Assembly: GCF_037113525.1 (NCBI RefSeq)
Contig: NZ_CP146963.1
Span: 2,294,001-2,358,000 of the forward strand
Direction: 5' to 3'
Length of the DNA: 64,000 bases
Origin: Butyrivibrio fibrisolvens
GTDB taxonomy: Bacteria > Bacillota > Clostridia > Lachnospirales > Lachnospiraceae
Under the pieces are notes generated by a model. The model did not search any database. It was given only the letters and a program-made list of their open reading frames with translations, and had not been told where the DNA came from. Both the position numbers and the translations under genes were made by a program. Within the stretch, counting starts at the first letter, position 1. Each line of letters opens with the position of its first letter. Of the stretch, positions 28,141 through 37,358 are shown piece after piece.

Positions 28141-28180
28141 TTGACAAATTATTTGTAGATGTATACTGTATACAATATAC
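28141..28180 (+). promoter_or_regulatory. Promoter with GntR/FCD-type operator for the rocB-like operon
   Basis: A consensus TTGACA (28141-28146) is followed by TATACT or TACTGT 15-17 bases later. Over the -10 region lies GTATAC-T-GTATAC-AA-TATAC (28161-28180). TGTATACA-type palindromes are the usual targets of FCD-type GntR regulators, one of which is encoded directly upstream. This suggests repression relieved by the pathway substrate. Confidence 0.65.
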
Positions 28181-28222
28181 AAAAACAGCAGAGACAGTTC
28201 AGTAGTACATGAGGGATAAGCT

Positions 28223-29878
28223 ATGGAGACAAAAGACTTATTTACTGAAAGCTACCGAATCACAAAAGAAATGGTAGCTATACCAAGTGTAAACGGAACG
28301 TCCGGGGAAAAGGACATTGGTCTATATATCGAAAGTTATCTTCGAGACATTCCATATTTTAAAGATCATCCTGAAGAGGTTGTAGTCCAGCTTCTTAAAG
28401 GAGACAAGCTTAAGAGGCGAAATGTATTCGCTATTCTTGAAGGCAGGAGATCTAAATCCTGTAGGACTATCATACTTCATGGACATACAGATACAGTTGG
28501 AGTTGAGGACTACGGAATTCTAAAAAAGCACTGCTTTGACAGTGATTCCTTACTGGATGCACTTAAGGAAGTTCCTCTTTCTGATGAAGTAAGAAAAGAC
28601 CTTGAATCAGGCCTCTATATGTTTGGTCGAGGAAGCGTTGACATGAAGAGCGGCGATGCAGTTCTGATGGCAATTGCAAATCTTATGTCAGAAAGGCTTG
28701 ATGAACTTGAAGGGAATCTGATATTCGCATTTAATCCCGTTGAAGAAAACATGCATACAGGAATGATAGAAAGTCTTGATTTCTATCAAAAGATAAAAAA
28801 AGAAAGAGGATATGAATATATATTTGCAATAAACAATGACTATACATGTCCTTTATATGCAGGAGATGAGCACAACTACATCTATACAGGTGCTGTTGGA
28901 AAGCTTCTTCCAAGTTTTTACATACTTGGTAAGAGTACTCACGTAGGACAGTGTCTTGAAGGATTTGATGCTTCACTTATTGCATCAAGACTTGTTGAAA
29001 AGATAGATCTTAACACAGATTTCTGCGATGGATATGAAGGTGAGTATTCACTTCCTCCTGCAGTACTGAAGATCTCAGATCTCAAGGATTTCTACAATGT
29101 GCAGACTGCGCAGGAAGCTTTTGTATATTTCAACTATTTCGTACATGATGCAAGTATTCTGGAAGTTACAAGTAAACTGGTCACTGCTGCACATGAAGCC
29201 CTGGCTGATGTTCAGAACAGAATTAAGGAATGCTCTGAAAGCTATTACGACAAAGCGCAAATGGAATATATACCATTTGAATACGAGCCTAATGTATATG
29301 AATATAAGCAAATATATGAAATAGCTAAAGATACTTTCGACGGGAATCTTGAAGCACATATAAGATCTTTTATCTCAGGACTGGATGATAAGAAATATGA
29401 TATCAGAGAAAAGATGATGCTTCTTGTAAAGGAACTGTCTCAGATAGCAAAGATAACAGCTCCTGCGATCGTATTTTTCTATACACCGCCATATTGTCCT
29501 CATAGTACTTTACATGAGGAAGTTGATAGGGAAAAAGAGCTTATCGATTCACTTGGAAAGATCCTTAAGGATGTTGAAAAAGAAGAGAATGTTGAATATA
29601 AGATGCTTCATTTCTATCCAAGCTTATCGGACAGCAGCTATATAAAAATCGATGATCCAAAAGATTCGGTTGAGGCTTTACATAAAGATTTTCCTGATAT
29701 GGATTACCTTTATCCTATACCCTTTGATAAGATAGGGGGCCTTGATATTCCGGCATTTACTTTTGGAACATATGGAAAAGATGCACACAAGTGGACGGAA
29801 CGAGTTCACAAGCCATATACATTTGGTGTTTTACCAAAACTGATCGAAAAAACTATTAGATATTACTTAGAGGCTTAA
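28223..29878 (+). CDS. rocB: M20-family metallohydrolase, RocB-like
   Basis: A 551-residue M20 peptidase-like protein of the length of RocB (arginine utilisation) proteins. Zinc-site motifs are HGHTDTVG (about residue 90), GRGSVDMKSGD (about 138) and NPVEENMHTG (about 175), and a late conserved segment reads FTFGTYGKDAHKWTERVHK. RocB is encoded with arginine-degradation genes in Bacillus, but its reaction is not established there; a role in cleaving an acylated or dipeptide form of the substrate is plausible. It is the first gene of an operon with an aminotransferase and an arginine-deiminase-fold enzyme. Confidence 0.82.
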   Translation: METKDLFTESYRITKEMVAIPSVNGTSGEKDIGLYIESYLRDIPYFKDHPEEVVVQLLKGDKLKRRNVFAILEGRRSKSCRTIILHGHTDTVGVEDYGILKKHCFDSDSLLDALKEVPLSDEVRKDLESGLYMFGRGSVDMKSGDAVLMAIANLMSERLDELEGNLIFAFNPVEENMHTGMIESLDFYQKIKKERGYEYIFAINNDYTCPLYAGDEHNYIYTGAVGKLLPSFYILGKSTHVGQCLEGFDASLIASRLVEKIDLNTDFCDGYEGEYSLPPAVLKISDLKDFYNVQTAQEAFVYFNYFVHDASILEVTSKLVTAAHEALADVQNRIKECSESYYDKAQMEYIPFEYEPNVYEYKQIYEIAKDTFDGNLEAHIRSFISGLDDKKYDIREKMMLLVKELSQIAKITAPAIVFFYTPPYCPHSTLHEEVDREKELIDSLGKILKDVEKEENVEYKMLHFYPSLSDSSYIKIDDPKDSVEALHKDFPDMDYLYPIPFDKIGGLDIPAFTFGTYGKDAHKWTERVHKPYTFGVLPKLIEKTIRYYLEA

Positions 29879-29918
29879 TACGACATCACGCATTATGCTC
29901 CTTGTAAGAAAGGATATT

Positions 29919-31196
29919 ATGAGTACATTATATGAACGTTGTCAGAAGGTTATGTCAGGAGTATCAGGAAGAGCAACAAAGCTTGGAGTAGTTGATTCGG
30001 ACGGTGCTTATCTTTATACAGAAGATGGAAGAAAGGTGCTTGATTTTGCAAGCGGTGTTGCTGTTAATAATATCGGTGCTAAAAATGAAGAAGTCGTAGA
30101 TGCCATCAAAGCTGAACTTGATCATATGATCCATGTAGGCCACAACGTTGTTTACTATAAGTCATACGTAGAACTTGCAGAAAAGCTTGTAGAAAAAACA
30201 GGTGGTGACACTAAAGTATATTTTAGTAATTCAGGTGCTGAAGCTAATGAAGGTGCCATAAAGCTTGCAAAGTATTATACAAAGCGCCCCGGAATAATTG
30301 CTTTCAAGAATTCTTTCCACGGAAGAACAATTGGCTGTATATCAATAACAGGATCAAATTCAGCTTACAGAAAGTATTATGAACCACTTATACCAGGAAT
30401 TTACTGGGCTGATTACTGCGATGCATATCATCATCCGGAAGGACTTGAAAGTGAAAACGGAAAGCTAAAATGCCTTGCTCAGTTTGATGAGATATTTGAA
30501 AAGCTTATAGCTCCTGAGATGGTAGCAGCGATAATCGTAGAACCTGTTCAGGGTGAAGGCGGTTACATAGTTCCTGATAAGCGTTTCCTTGAAGGACTTA
30601 GACAGATATGTGACAAGCATGGAATCTTACTTATATTCGATGAGATCCAGACAGGAATTGGCAGAACCGGAGAACTCTATGCATACCAGACTTTTGGAGT
30701 TAAGCCGGATATCCTTACAAGCGCCAAAGCTCTTGGCGGTGGAATTCCTCTTTCAGCTGTAATTGCCAAAAAAGAGATCATGGATGCATGGCCTGCAGGC
30801 GCTCACGGCGGAACTTTTGGTGGTAATCCTCTTGCATGCGCAGCAGGGCTTAAGACGCTGGAGATCATAGAAAGAGATCATCTTCTTGATAACTGCAAAA
30901 AACAGGGTGCATATTTTATTGATAAACTTCATGGGCTTCAGAAAAAGTATAGCTGTATCGGAGATGTTCGTGGTTTAGGACTTATGGATGCCATAGAGAT
31001 CGTAAAAGAAGACGGAACGCCTGATCCTGAAAAAACAGCTAAGATCAAGGAACTTGCTCTTGAAAAAGACCTTCTGCTTCTTACATGCGGCAGTGATCAT
31101 AATGTTGTCAGATTTATAGCTCCTATAAATGTAACAGCTAAGGAAATAGACAAGTGTGTAGAAATAATTGACAGCACACTAGGATCATTTAATTGA
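29919..31196 (+). CDS. Class III (omega-amino acid) aminotransferase
   Basis: A 425-residue PLP enzyme of the ArgD/RocD/GabT group. The start at 29919 follows GAAAGGA; the upstream extension is ignored. It shows the PLP phosphate loop FSNSGAEANEGAIKLAKYYT, the Asp that contacts the pyridine N in LLIFDEIQTGIGRTG, and the Schiff-base Lys in LTSAKALGGGIPLSAV. Substrates of the group are ornithine, acetylornithine or GABA-like omega-amines. Between a RocB-like hydrolase and an arginine-deiminase-fold enzyme, an ornithine- or guanidino-related substrate is the best guess. It is 40 bp after rocB. Confidence 0.88.
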   Translation: MSTLYERCQKVMSGVSGRATKLGVVDSDGAYLYTEDGRKVLDFASGVAVNNIGAKNEEVVDAIKAELDHMIHVGHNVVYYKSYVELAEKLVEKTGGDTKVYFSNSGAEANEGAIKLAKYYTKRPGIIAFKNSFHGRTIGCISITGSNSAYRKYYEPLIPGIYWADYCDAYHHPEGLESENGKLKCLAQFDEIFEKLIAPEMVAAIIVEPVQGEGGYIVPDKRFLEGLRQICDKHGILLIFDEIQTGIGRTGELYAYQTFGVKPDILTSAKALGGGIPLSAVIAKKEIMDAWPAGAHGGTFGGNPLACAAGLKTLEIIERDHLLDNCKKQGAYFIDKLHGLQKKYSCIGDVRGLGLMDAIEIVKEDGTPDPEKTAKIKELALEKDLLLLTCGSDHNVVRFIAPINVTAKEIDKCVEIIDSTLGSFN

Positions 31197-31257
31197 TATA
31201 AGGAAATAGGCTGATAGGTAATGAGCAGATCTAAATATGCTGCGGGAGGACGTTATA

Positions 31258-32244
31258 ATGGCAACACTTCAGATGTATATGGATAAAAGCAGGATTGAAA
31301 ACACCTTTGAATCATCTGTTTATCAGGAAGTATGGGGAGAAAGTTTTGGCGTTGATAATTCTGTTGGAAAGATAAAGAAAATACTGGTTCATTGCCCGGG
31401 AGAAGAGCTTTTGCAGCTAGAGGGCGGCAGATATGAAGAGGAAGCAGATGCGAGGATCCTTACTGATGAAAAAGGACGCATAAGAAACTACTTTAAGGAC
31501 AGAGAACTTCCTAATATAGCCAAAATGAAAGAACAGCATGACAACATGACTGATATTTTAAGAAAAGAAGGCGTAGAAGTTTTTTACTTTGAAGATCCAA
31601 CAAAATTTTGGACTAACCTTACATTTACAAGAGATATAGCTCTTCTTACTTCAAAAGGTGTTATCCTAAACAGATTTGCAATGTATTTCCATCAGGGAGA
31701 AACAAAGCTTGCACAAAAGTTCTTCACATCACAGGGTATACCGATAATAGGAGCTATTCAGGGAAGCGGAACAATGGAAGGCGGATCCTTCTCAATGCTG
31801 GACAGGCATACAGCAATAGTTGGAAGATCTGTAAGAGTAAATGATGAAGGAATTGAGCAGCTTCGAAGGCTTCTTTCATATCAGGATATAGAACTTATAG
31901 TTCTTGATATGCCGGCATATTATATACATCTTGATGAAGCATTTGTTCCGGTTGATAAAAACAAGGTTCTTTGCAGTACATTTATTTTACCCTTCTGGTT
32001 TTTGAAAACGCTTAAGGAAAAGGGATACGAGATCATAGAAGCAGACAGGGATGATCCGATGCTTACAAATAACTGCCTTGCTATAGCTCCGGGAAAAGTT
32101 CTTTTTCCAGAAATTGGTGTAAGGACAAGGAAAAATCTTGAAAAAGCAGGAGTTGAAGTACTTCCTGTTGATGTGTCAGAGATCAACAAGCTTGGGGGCG
32201 GTATTCACTGCGCAACGCTTCCACTTTGGAGAGAAAGCATATAA
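31258..32244 (+). CDS. Arginine-deiminase-fold (amidinotransferase superfamily) hydrolase
   Basis: A 328-residue guanidino-modifying enzyme with all key residues of the superfamily: Asp126 in FTRD, Glu174 in MEGGSF, His224 in YIHLDE and nucleophile Cys318 in GGGIHCATLP. It is shorter than typical ArcA (about 410) and closer in size to DDAH-like and uncharacterised amidinotransferase proteins, so the substrate need not be free arginine. The start at 31258 is fixed by GGGAGGA seven bases upstream. Its stop codon overlaps the ribosome binding site of the next gene. Confidence 0.85.
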   Translation: MATLQMYMDKSRIENTFESSVYQEVWGESFGVDNSVGKIKKILVHCPGEELLQLEGGRYEEEADARILTDEKGRIRNYFKDRELPNIAKMKEQHDNMTDILRKEGVEVFYFEDPTKFWTNLTFTRDIALLTSKGVILNRFAMYFHQGETKLAQKFFTSQGIPIIGAIQGSGTMEGGSFSMLDRHTAIVGRSVRVNDEGIEQLRRLLSYQDIELIVLDMPAYYIHLDEAFVPVDKNKVLCSTFILPFWFLKTLKEKGYEIIEADRDDPMLTNNCLAIAPGKVLFPEIGVRTRKNLEKAGVEVLPVDVSEINKLGGGIHCATLPLWRESI

Positions 32245-32255
32245 GGAGGACGGAT

Positions 32256-32864
32256 ATGGGAGAAAGTTCAAGATATATCATTACTATAAACAGACAGTTC
32301 GGAAGTCTTGGGAGACCGATTGCCAGATTGCTTTCGGAAAGGCTCGGGATCAACTATTATGACAGAGATATCGTTGATCAGACATCAAAAAAGCTTAACA
32401 TGCCGGTATCTGAGATAAGCGAGCTTGAAGAGTCGGTAAATGCAGGGCTTTTCAGTATGAAATATCCGCTTGGTATGGGAACTACAGATGTTCAGGACAA
32501 GATATTTGCTGAACAGAGAAGGCTTATCGAAAAGATCGCAAGTAAAGAAAGCTGCATCATTGTTGGAAGATGTGCCGATGCGATTCTTAATGAATATCCG
32601 AATCTTCTTAAGATCTTCATCTATTCTCCAAAAGAAGCTCGTCAACGGGTCTGTGTAAAGGACTTCCAGATGACAGAAACTGAGGCTAAAAGGATGATCC
32701 TGGAAGTAGATAAAGCAAGAGAAAGATATCACAAGCAATATGCAGGATATCTTCCGGATGATCTTAGATATGTGAATCTTGCAGTTGACAGCTCAGTACT
32801 CGGAGTAGAGGGAACGGTTGATTTCCTTGAGGCGTATGTAAAGAGATTTATTGCATCCCTTTAA
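32256..32864 (+). CDS. Cytidylate-kinase-like family protein, paralogue 1
   Basis: A 202-residue P-loop-kinase-fold protein of the cytidylate-kinase-2 family. The N-terminus reads ITINRQFGSLGRPIARLLSERLGINYYDRDI, where NRQFGSLGR replaces the canonical GxxGxGK[ST] loop; SCIIVGRCADAIL and a REER-like YHKQYAGYLPDD region follow. The role is unknown; the position inside an amino acid operon and a second copy beside a TRAP transporter argue against simple CMP recycling. It starts right after AAGGAGGA at the end of the preceding gene, so the two are coupled. A terminator closes the operon. Confidence 0.78.
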   Translation: MGESSRYIITINRQFGSLGRPIARLLSERLGINYYDRDIVDQTSKKLNMPVSEISELEESVNAGLFSMKYPLGMGTTDVQDKIFAEQRRLIEKIASKESCIIVGRCADAILNEYPNLLKIFIYSPKEARQRVCVKDFQMTETEAKRMILEVDKARERYHKQYAGYLPDDLRYVNLAVDSSVLGVEGTVDFLEAYVKRFIASL

Positions 32865-32974
32865 GTTAGAATAATAAAGTTTATATTATAGATAATTATG
32901 ATAAAAATTTTTGGGGATTAAGTTAGTATTATTTTGATTATTTTAATATAGAATAAAATATTTATTTAAACGAT

Positions 32975-33013
32975 GGCGTTTGAATTCTTATAAAGAGATT
33001 CAGGCGCCTTTTT
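32975..33013 (+). terminator. Terminator of the rocB-like operon
   Basis: GGCGTTTGAAT (32975-32985) pairs with ATTCAGGCGCC (32998-33008) with two G-T pairs, followed by T5. The 200 bp between the kinase-like gene and the ABC transporter genes must also contain a new promoter, which I cannot place with confidence. Confidence 0.8.
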
Positions 33014-33068
33014 CTATTAAGAAAATAAATGGTCTTAATGCAATATAAGACGATAGGAGAAATGCTAT

Positions 33069-33803
33069 ATGGAAGAAAAAAGCATTATTTCAATACAAAA
33101 CCTGACAAAGAGTTATGGTTCAACGGCGGTACTTAAGGGCGTAAACCTTGAAGTTAAAAAAGGAGAAGTTGTTGCGATCATAGGTCCGTCCGGCTCAGGT
33201 AAAAGCACAATGCTAAGATGCATAAACGCTATGGAAAAGATAACAGGAGGAGACATCCTGTTCAATGGAAAAAGTATAGCTAATATGAAAAATCTTCCTG
33301 AGCTTAGAAAAGACATTGGAATGGTCTTTCAGCATTTCAATCTTTTCCCACATATGACAGTCCTTAAGAATGTAATGTATGCGCCTGTTACAGTCAGAAA
33401 AGAACCCAGAGATCATGCACAGCAATATGCTATGAAGCTTCTTAAAAAGGTTGACATGTACTCCAAGATGGATGTTTATCCTTCTACGCTTTCGGGCGGA
33501 CAAAAGCAAAGAGTTGCTATAGCGAGAGCTCTTGCCATGAAGCCGGAGATACTTCTGTTCGATGAACCAACATCAGCACTTGATCCTGAGATGGTCGGTG
33601 AAGTACTTGCTGTCATGAAAGAACTTGCTAAAACCGGAATGACAATGATAGTTGTTACTCACGAGATGGGATTTGCAAGAGAAGTTGCAAATAAAGTTGC
33701 TTTTATGGATGAAGGGATCGTCATGGAGGAGGGAACACCTGAAGAAGTGTTCGACAAGACCAGTAATGAAAGGGTTAAGGCTTTTTTGGCAAAAATGCTT
33801 TGA
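33069..33803 (+). CDS. Polar amino acid ABC transporter ATP-binding protein, system 1
   Basis: A 244-residue GlnQ-type ATPase. Walker A is GPSGSGKST, the Q-loop FQHFNLFPH, the signature [15 protein letters not shown], Walker [15 protein letters not shown] and the H-loop [12 protein letters not shown]. The EMGFARE stretch is characteristic of polar amino acid transporters. It opens a transporter set with the permease 16 bp downstream and a lipoprotein after it. It is preceded by a terminator and begins after AGGAGA. Confidence 0.95.
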   Translation: MEEKSIISIQNLTKSYGSTAVLKGVNLEVKKGEVVAIIGPSGSGKSTMLRCINAMEKITGGDILFNGKSIANMKNLPELRKDIGMVFQHFNLFPHMTVLKNVMYAPVTVRKEPRDHAQQYAMKLLKKVDMYSKMDVYPSTLSGGQKQRVAIARALAMKPEILLFDEPTSALDPEMVGEVLAVMKELAKTGMTMIVVTHEMGFAREVANKVAFMDEGIVMEEGTPEEVFDKTSNERVKAFLAKML

Positions 33804-33819
33804 TTGAGGGTGTGAGTGT

Positions 33820-34512
33820 ATGGGAGAACTTATAAACATCGCAGTTAAATACAGAATGCTATTACTAAATGGAGCAAAAATAACACTAATAGTATCGGTG
33901 CTGACTATCATCTTCGGACTGATATGCGGAATCCTGATGGCATTCATGAAAATGAGCAAAATTAAGATCCTCAAGATCTTCGCAAACATTTATGTAGAGT
34001 TCATAAGAGGAACGCCGGTTCTGGTACAGATATTCCTTGTATATTATGGTCTTCCAATTATGGGAGTTCAGGTTCCAAGTATTGTCATAGGCGGAGTTGA
34101 CATATCAAGGATAGTTTCTGGAACTCTGGCACTTGTTATAAATACAACAGCTTATGTATGCGAGATCGTAAGAGGCGGAATTGAATCTATAGATTATGGA
34201 CAGACAGAGGGAGCACTTGCACTTGGAATGAAGCCTGGAAGAGCGATGCTTGCAATAGTTTTCCCTCAGGCAATGAAAAATATACTTCCATCTCTTGGAA
34301 ATGAATTTATAACGATCATCAAAACATCTTCACAGATTTCAGTTATTGGAATCGCGGATCTTATGTATACGGCAGATACGATAAGAGGAATCAGCTTTAA
34401 ACCTATGGAACCACTTATTCTTGTAGCACTTATCTATTTTGCCATCACGTTTATCATTTCAACACTTCTTAGACATTTTGAAAAGAAGATGAAGAAAAGC
34501 TATGCAAGATAA
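33820..34512 (+). CDS. Polar amino acid ABC transporter permease, system 1
   Basis: A 230-residue permease of the His/Glu/Gln/Arg/opine type. Five hydrophobic helices are visible, with FIRGTPVLVQIFLVYYGLP in the middle and the EAA-like cytoplasmic loop EGALALGMKPGRAMLAIVFPQAMKN. A single permease gene implies a homodimer. It lies between its ATPase and its binding protein. Confidence 0.93.
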   Translation: MGELINIAVKYRMLLLNGAKITLIVSVLTIIFGLICGILMAFMKMSKIKILKIFANIYVEFIRGTPVLVQIFLVYYGLPIMGVQVPSIVIGGVDISRIVSGTLALVINTTAYVCEIVRGGIESIDYGQTEGALALGMKPGRAMLAIVFPQAMKNILPSLGNEFITIIKTSSQISVIGIADLMYTADTIRGISFKPMEPLILVALIYFAITFIISTLLRHFEKKMKKSYAR

Positions 34513-34580
34513 GGTTGTCACATGAAATGATCATGTAGCAATAAATACAGATACCAGAAATGGTGGAATGGAGGAGAATT

Positions 34581-35444
34581 ATGAAGAAAAAGATTATGTC
34601 TATGTCACTGGTAGTAACACTTATGATGAGTGCCCTTGTAGGATGCGGAAGCGATCCTGCTACTACAGCTTCTGCAACAGGAGCATCTGAAGGAGTTACA
34701 GCTGAAGCTTCTGATGATAGTTTGCTTGCCCAGATCAAGGAAAGAGGAACTCTTATCGTAGGTACAGCGTCAGGTTATCCGCCATATGAATTTGTTGATA
34801 TCACATCAGCAGACCAGACTGTAATCGGAATTGATATGGCACTTGCACAGGCAATTGCTGATGAACTTGGCGTAGAGCTTGTTGTAGAAGATATGTCATT
34901 CTCAGCACTTCTTGCAGCACTTCCTGCACATAAGATTGATATCGCAATTGCAGGTATTGCTCCAACTGATGAAAGAAAAGAAACAATGGACTTTTCAGAC
35001 AGCTACTTATTTGCAGAACAGTCATTTTTGATCCTTAAGGCTAATGAATCCACATATTCAACTATGGAATCATTTAGTGGTCAGCCACTTGCAGCACAGA
35101 AGTCAACAACTCAGGAAAAGGTATGCCAGGATCTGTATCCTGATAGTCAGCTGGTATCTCTTGATAAAGTACCTGACTGCATCATGGAGCTTAAGAGCGG
35201 CACTGTAGCAGGTGTATGTATCGAAAGTATTGTAGGCCAGCAGTATATCATTTCAGATGACGAACTTACATTCTCAGCTGCTGATCTTGGAATCAAGAAA
35301 GAGACAGCAGTTGCTCTTGAAAAGGGTAACGAAGACCTTCTTGAGATCATTAACAAAGTAATCGCTGAAAATATGGAAAACGGAAACTTTGATAAGTGGA
35401 TCGAAGAATATAGCGCTATTGCAGCTTCTAATGCAGCAGGCTGA
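34581..35444 (+). CDS. Amino acid ABC transporter substrate-binding lipoprotein, system 1
   Basis: A 287-residue lipoprotein. The start is the ATG after GGAGGAG (34581). The signal peptide is KKKIMSMSLVVTLMMSALVG followed by the lipobox Cys (ALVGC). The mature protein is a SBP_bac_3 domain, with LIVGTASGYPPYEF, GIDMALAQAIADELG and IAIAGIAPTDERKETMDFSD. The last two are standard for arginine/glutamine-type binders. Its ligand cannot be fixed by eye. Some 68 bp separate it from the permease. Confidence 0.92.
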   Translation: MKKKIMSMSLVVTLMMSALVGCGSDPATTASATGASEGVTAEASDDSLLAQIKERGTLIVGTASGYPPYEFVDITSADQTVIGIDMALAQAIADELGVELVVEDMSFSALLAALPAHKIDIAIAGIAPTDERKETMDFSDSYLFAEQSFLILKANESTYSTMESFSGQPLAAQKSTTQEKVCQDLYPDSQLVSLDKVPDCIMELKSGTVAGVCIESIVGQQYIISDDELTFSAADLGIKKETAVALEKGNEDLLEIINKVIAENMENGNFDKWIEEYSAIAASNAAG

Positions 35445-35462
35445 TAAAAGAGGAATCAAATA

Positions 35463-36446
35463 ATGAAAAAACTCGTGTATTACAACACAACAGGGAGCCT
35501 TACATATGAAAAAGACCTGCTTAAGAGCTGGGGAGTAACTGATATCGAACTTGTTGAAGTAAAAGAGACTGATACATCAAAGATATCAGAGCACCTGAAG
35601 GATGCAGACGGAGTTGTTGTTATTTACGACCGCATTGATGAAAGCGTATTACAAAAGTGTTCAAAGCTTAAGTGTGTTTCAGTTCAGTCTATCGGTTATG
35701 ACAATCTTGATATTAAGGCAGCAACAAAATATGGAGTATGTATGACCAATGCACCCGGCTATTGCGAAGAAGAAGTCGCTGAGCACACGGTTGGGCTGAT
35801 GCTGGATCTGGTCCGTAAGTTAAGCTTTTACGACAGGAATGTAAGAGCCGGTCAGTGGAATCCTCTTAAAGGTTTTAAGACCTACAGACTTTCCGGCAAG
35901 AATTTTGGAATGGTCTTCTTCGGACATATACCAAAGCTTGTAGCTCCTGTTGTTAAAGCTCTTGGAATGAACGTTCTTGTATATGCTCCTACTAAAAGTG
36001 CTCAGGATTTACACGAGTTTGGCTGCGAGAAAGTAGATACTTTAGAAGAGTTATGCGAAAGATCTGATGTATTGTCGCTTCACTGTCCATTGATTGATGG
36101 CGTTACATACCAGCTTATCGGCGAAAAAGAGTTAAAACTCATGAAGAAAACATCTTTTCTCATAAATACAGCAAGAGGAGAAGTAGTTGATGAAAAGGCT
36201 CTTGTAAAAGCTTTAAAAGAAAAGTGGATCATGGGCGCAGGAGTTGATGTTATTGAAGATGAAGAAAACGGAAAGAGCGAACTGTTTGAACTTACAGATT
36301 GTACGGTCATAACGCCGCATGCAGGCTTTCTTTCTAAAGATTCTTTTTTCAAGGCAAGGGAAATAGCTCTTAGACAGCAGGTTCAGTGCATTGTTGAGGG
36401 AAGAAAGCCTGACAATCTGATCAATAAGGATCTGATATTCAATTAA
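35463..36446 (+). CDS. Divergent D-isomer-specific 2-hydroxyacid dehydrogenase
   Basis: A 327-residue member of the D-2-hydroxyacid dehydrogenase family. The catalytic Arg (INTARGEVVDE), Glu (DVIEDEENG) and His (TPHAGF) are all in place. The NAD-binding loop, usually GxGxxG, reads VFFGHIP, so two of three glycines are lost, which may alter cofactor use. It sits 18 bp after the first binding protein and before the second transporter set, so it belongs to the pathway and could reduce a 2-oxo acid formed by transamination. An 18-bp duplication ends the gene. Confidence 0.82.
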   Translation: MKKLVYYNTTGSLTYEKDLLKSWGVTDIELVEVKETDTSKISEHLKDADGVVVIYDRIDESVLQKCSKLKCVSVQSIGYDNLDIKAATKYGVCMTNAPGYCEEEVAEHTVGLMLDLVRKLSFYDRNVRAGQWNPLKGFKTYRLSGKNFGMVFFGHIPKLVAPVVKALGMNVLVYAPTKSAQDLHEFGCEKVDTLEELCERSDVLSLHCPLIDGVTYQLIGEKELKLMKKTSFLINTARGEVVDEKALVKALKEKWIMGAGVDVIEDEENGKSELFELTDCTVITPHAGFLSKDSFFKAREIALRQQVQCIVEGRKPDNLINKDLIFN

Positions 36447-36464
36447 GATCTGATATTCAATTAA
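36429..36464 (+). repeat. 18-bp tandem duplication spanning a stop codon
   Basis: GATCTGATATTCAATTAA occurs twice, back to back (36429-36446 and 36447-36464). The first copy ends in the dehydrogenase stop codon. A perfect duplication of this size is most likely a recent slippage event with no coding effect. Confidence 0.9.
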
Positions 36465-36515
36465 GAAATTTTCTCAAAATAATTTGATTTTAAAAAAAGA
36501 AAGGGGATAAGTATT

Positions 36516-37337
36516 ATGAAAAAATTAAGAAGATTTGGAACTGGTCTTGTTGCTATAGCTCTTATGATGGCTTCTCTGTCTGGATGTGGAAGCGAAAAGT
36601 CCAGTGCAAAGGGAAGCGGTGATTCACTTACTATTGAAGATGGAAAACTCATGGTTGGTCTTGAGATCGGATATCCTCCAATGGAATATTTCGATGAAGA
36701 CGGTGCAACAGCTGTTGGATTTGATGTTGAGCTTGCAAAGGCTCTTTCTGAAGAGATGGGTCTTGAAGTTGAACTTGTAGATACTGCATGGGATGGTATT
36801 TTTGCAGGACTTGACGCTGATAAATATGATGTTGTTATTTCAACAGTAAGTTTTACTGAAGACAGAGATGCTAATTATACTCTTTCAAAACCTTATGTTG
36901 CAAATGCACCTGTTCTTGTTGTTCCTCAAGATTCTGACATTGCATCTATTGAAGACCTTGCAGGAAAAACTGTTGCAGTTCAGATGGAGACAACCGCAGA
37001 TTATATTATTCAGGATTATGTAGCTGATGGTCTTGCTACAGACTTAAGACAGTATGAAAAGGTAATTAACGCTTTTGATGAACTTAAGGCTGGAAGAGCT
37101 GATGCTGTATGTACTGACTCTGTTGTAGCAGCTTATTATCTTGGCGATGAAGCATCAAATTATAAGACAGTATGGCAGTCATCTGAGGCTGAACCTATTG
37201 TTATGTGCCTTAAGAAAGATAACACAGCACTTTGCGCAGAGCTTGAAAAAGCGCTGGATGCTCTTAAAGAAAGCGGAAAGCTTGATGAAATTGCACTTAA
37301 GTATTTTGGAACAACAGATGTAATCCCAAGCAACTAA
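36516..37337 (+). CDS. Amino acid ABC transporter substrate-binding lipoprotein, system 2
   Basis: A 273-residue SBP_bac_3 lipoprotein with signal peptide and lipobox SLSGC at about residues 19-23. The ligand-binding domain shows LMVGLEIGYPPMEYFDEDG, FDVELAKALSEEMG and VISTVSFTEDRD. It is clearly a homologue of the system 1 protein but divergent, so the two importers probably bind different or differently modified ligands. It follows AAAGGGG at a slightly long spacing. Confidence 0.92.
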   Translation: MKKLRRFGTGLVAIALMMASLSGCGSEKSSAKGSGDSLTIEDGKLMVGLEIGYPPMEYFDEDGATAVGFDVELAKALSEEMGLEVELVDTAWDGIFAGLDADKYDVVISTVSFTEDRDANYTLSKPYVANAPVLVVPQDSDIASIEDLAGKTVAVQMETTADYIIQDYVADGLATDLRQYEKVINAFDELKAGRADAVCTDSVVAAYYLGDEASNYKTVWQSSEAEPIVMCLKKDNTALCAELEKALDALKESGKLDEIALKYFGTTDVIPSN

Positions 37338-37358
37338 AAATAGATAGGGGTCGATCAT

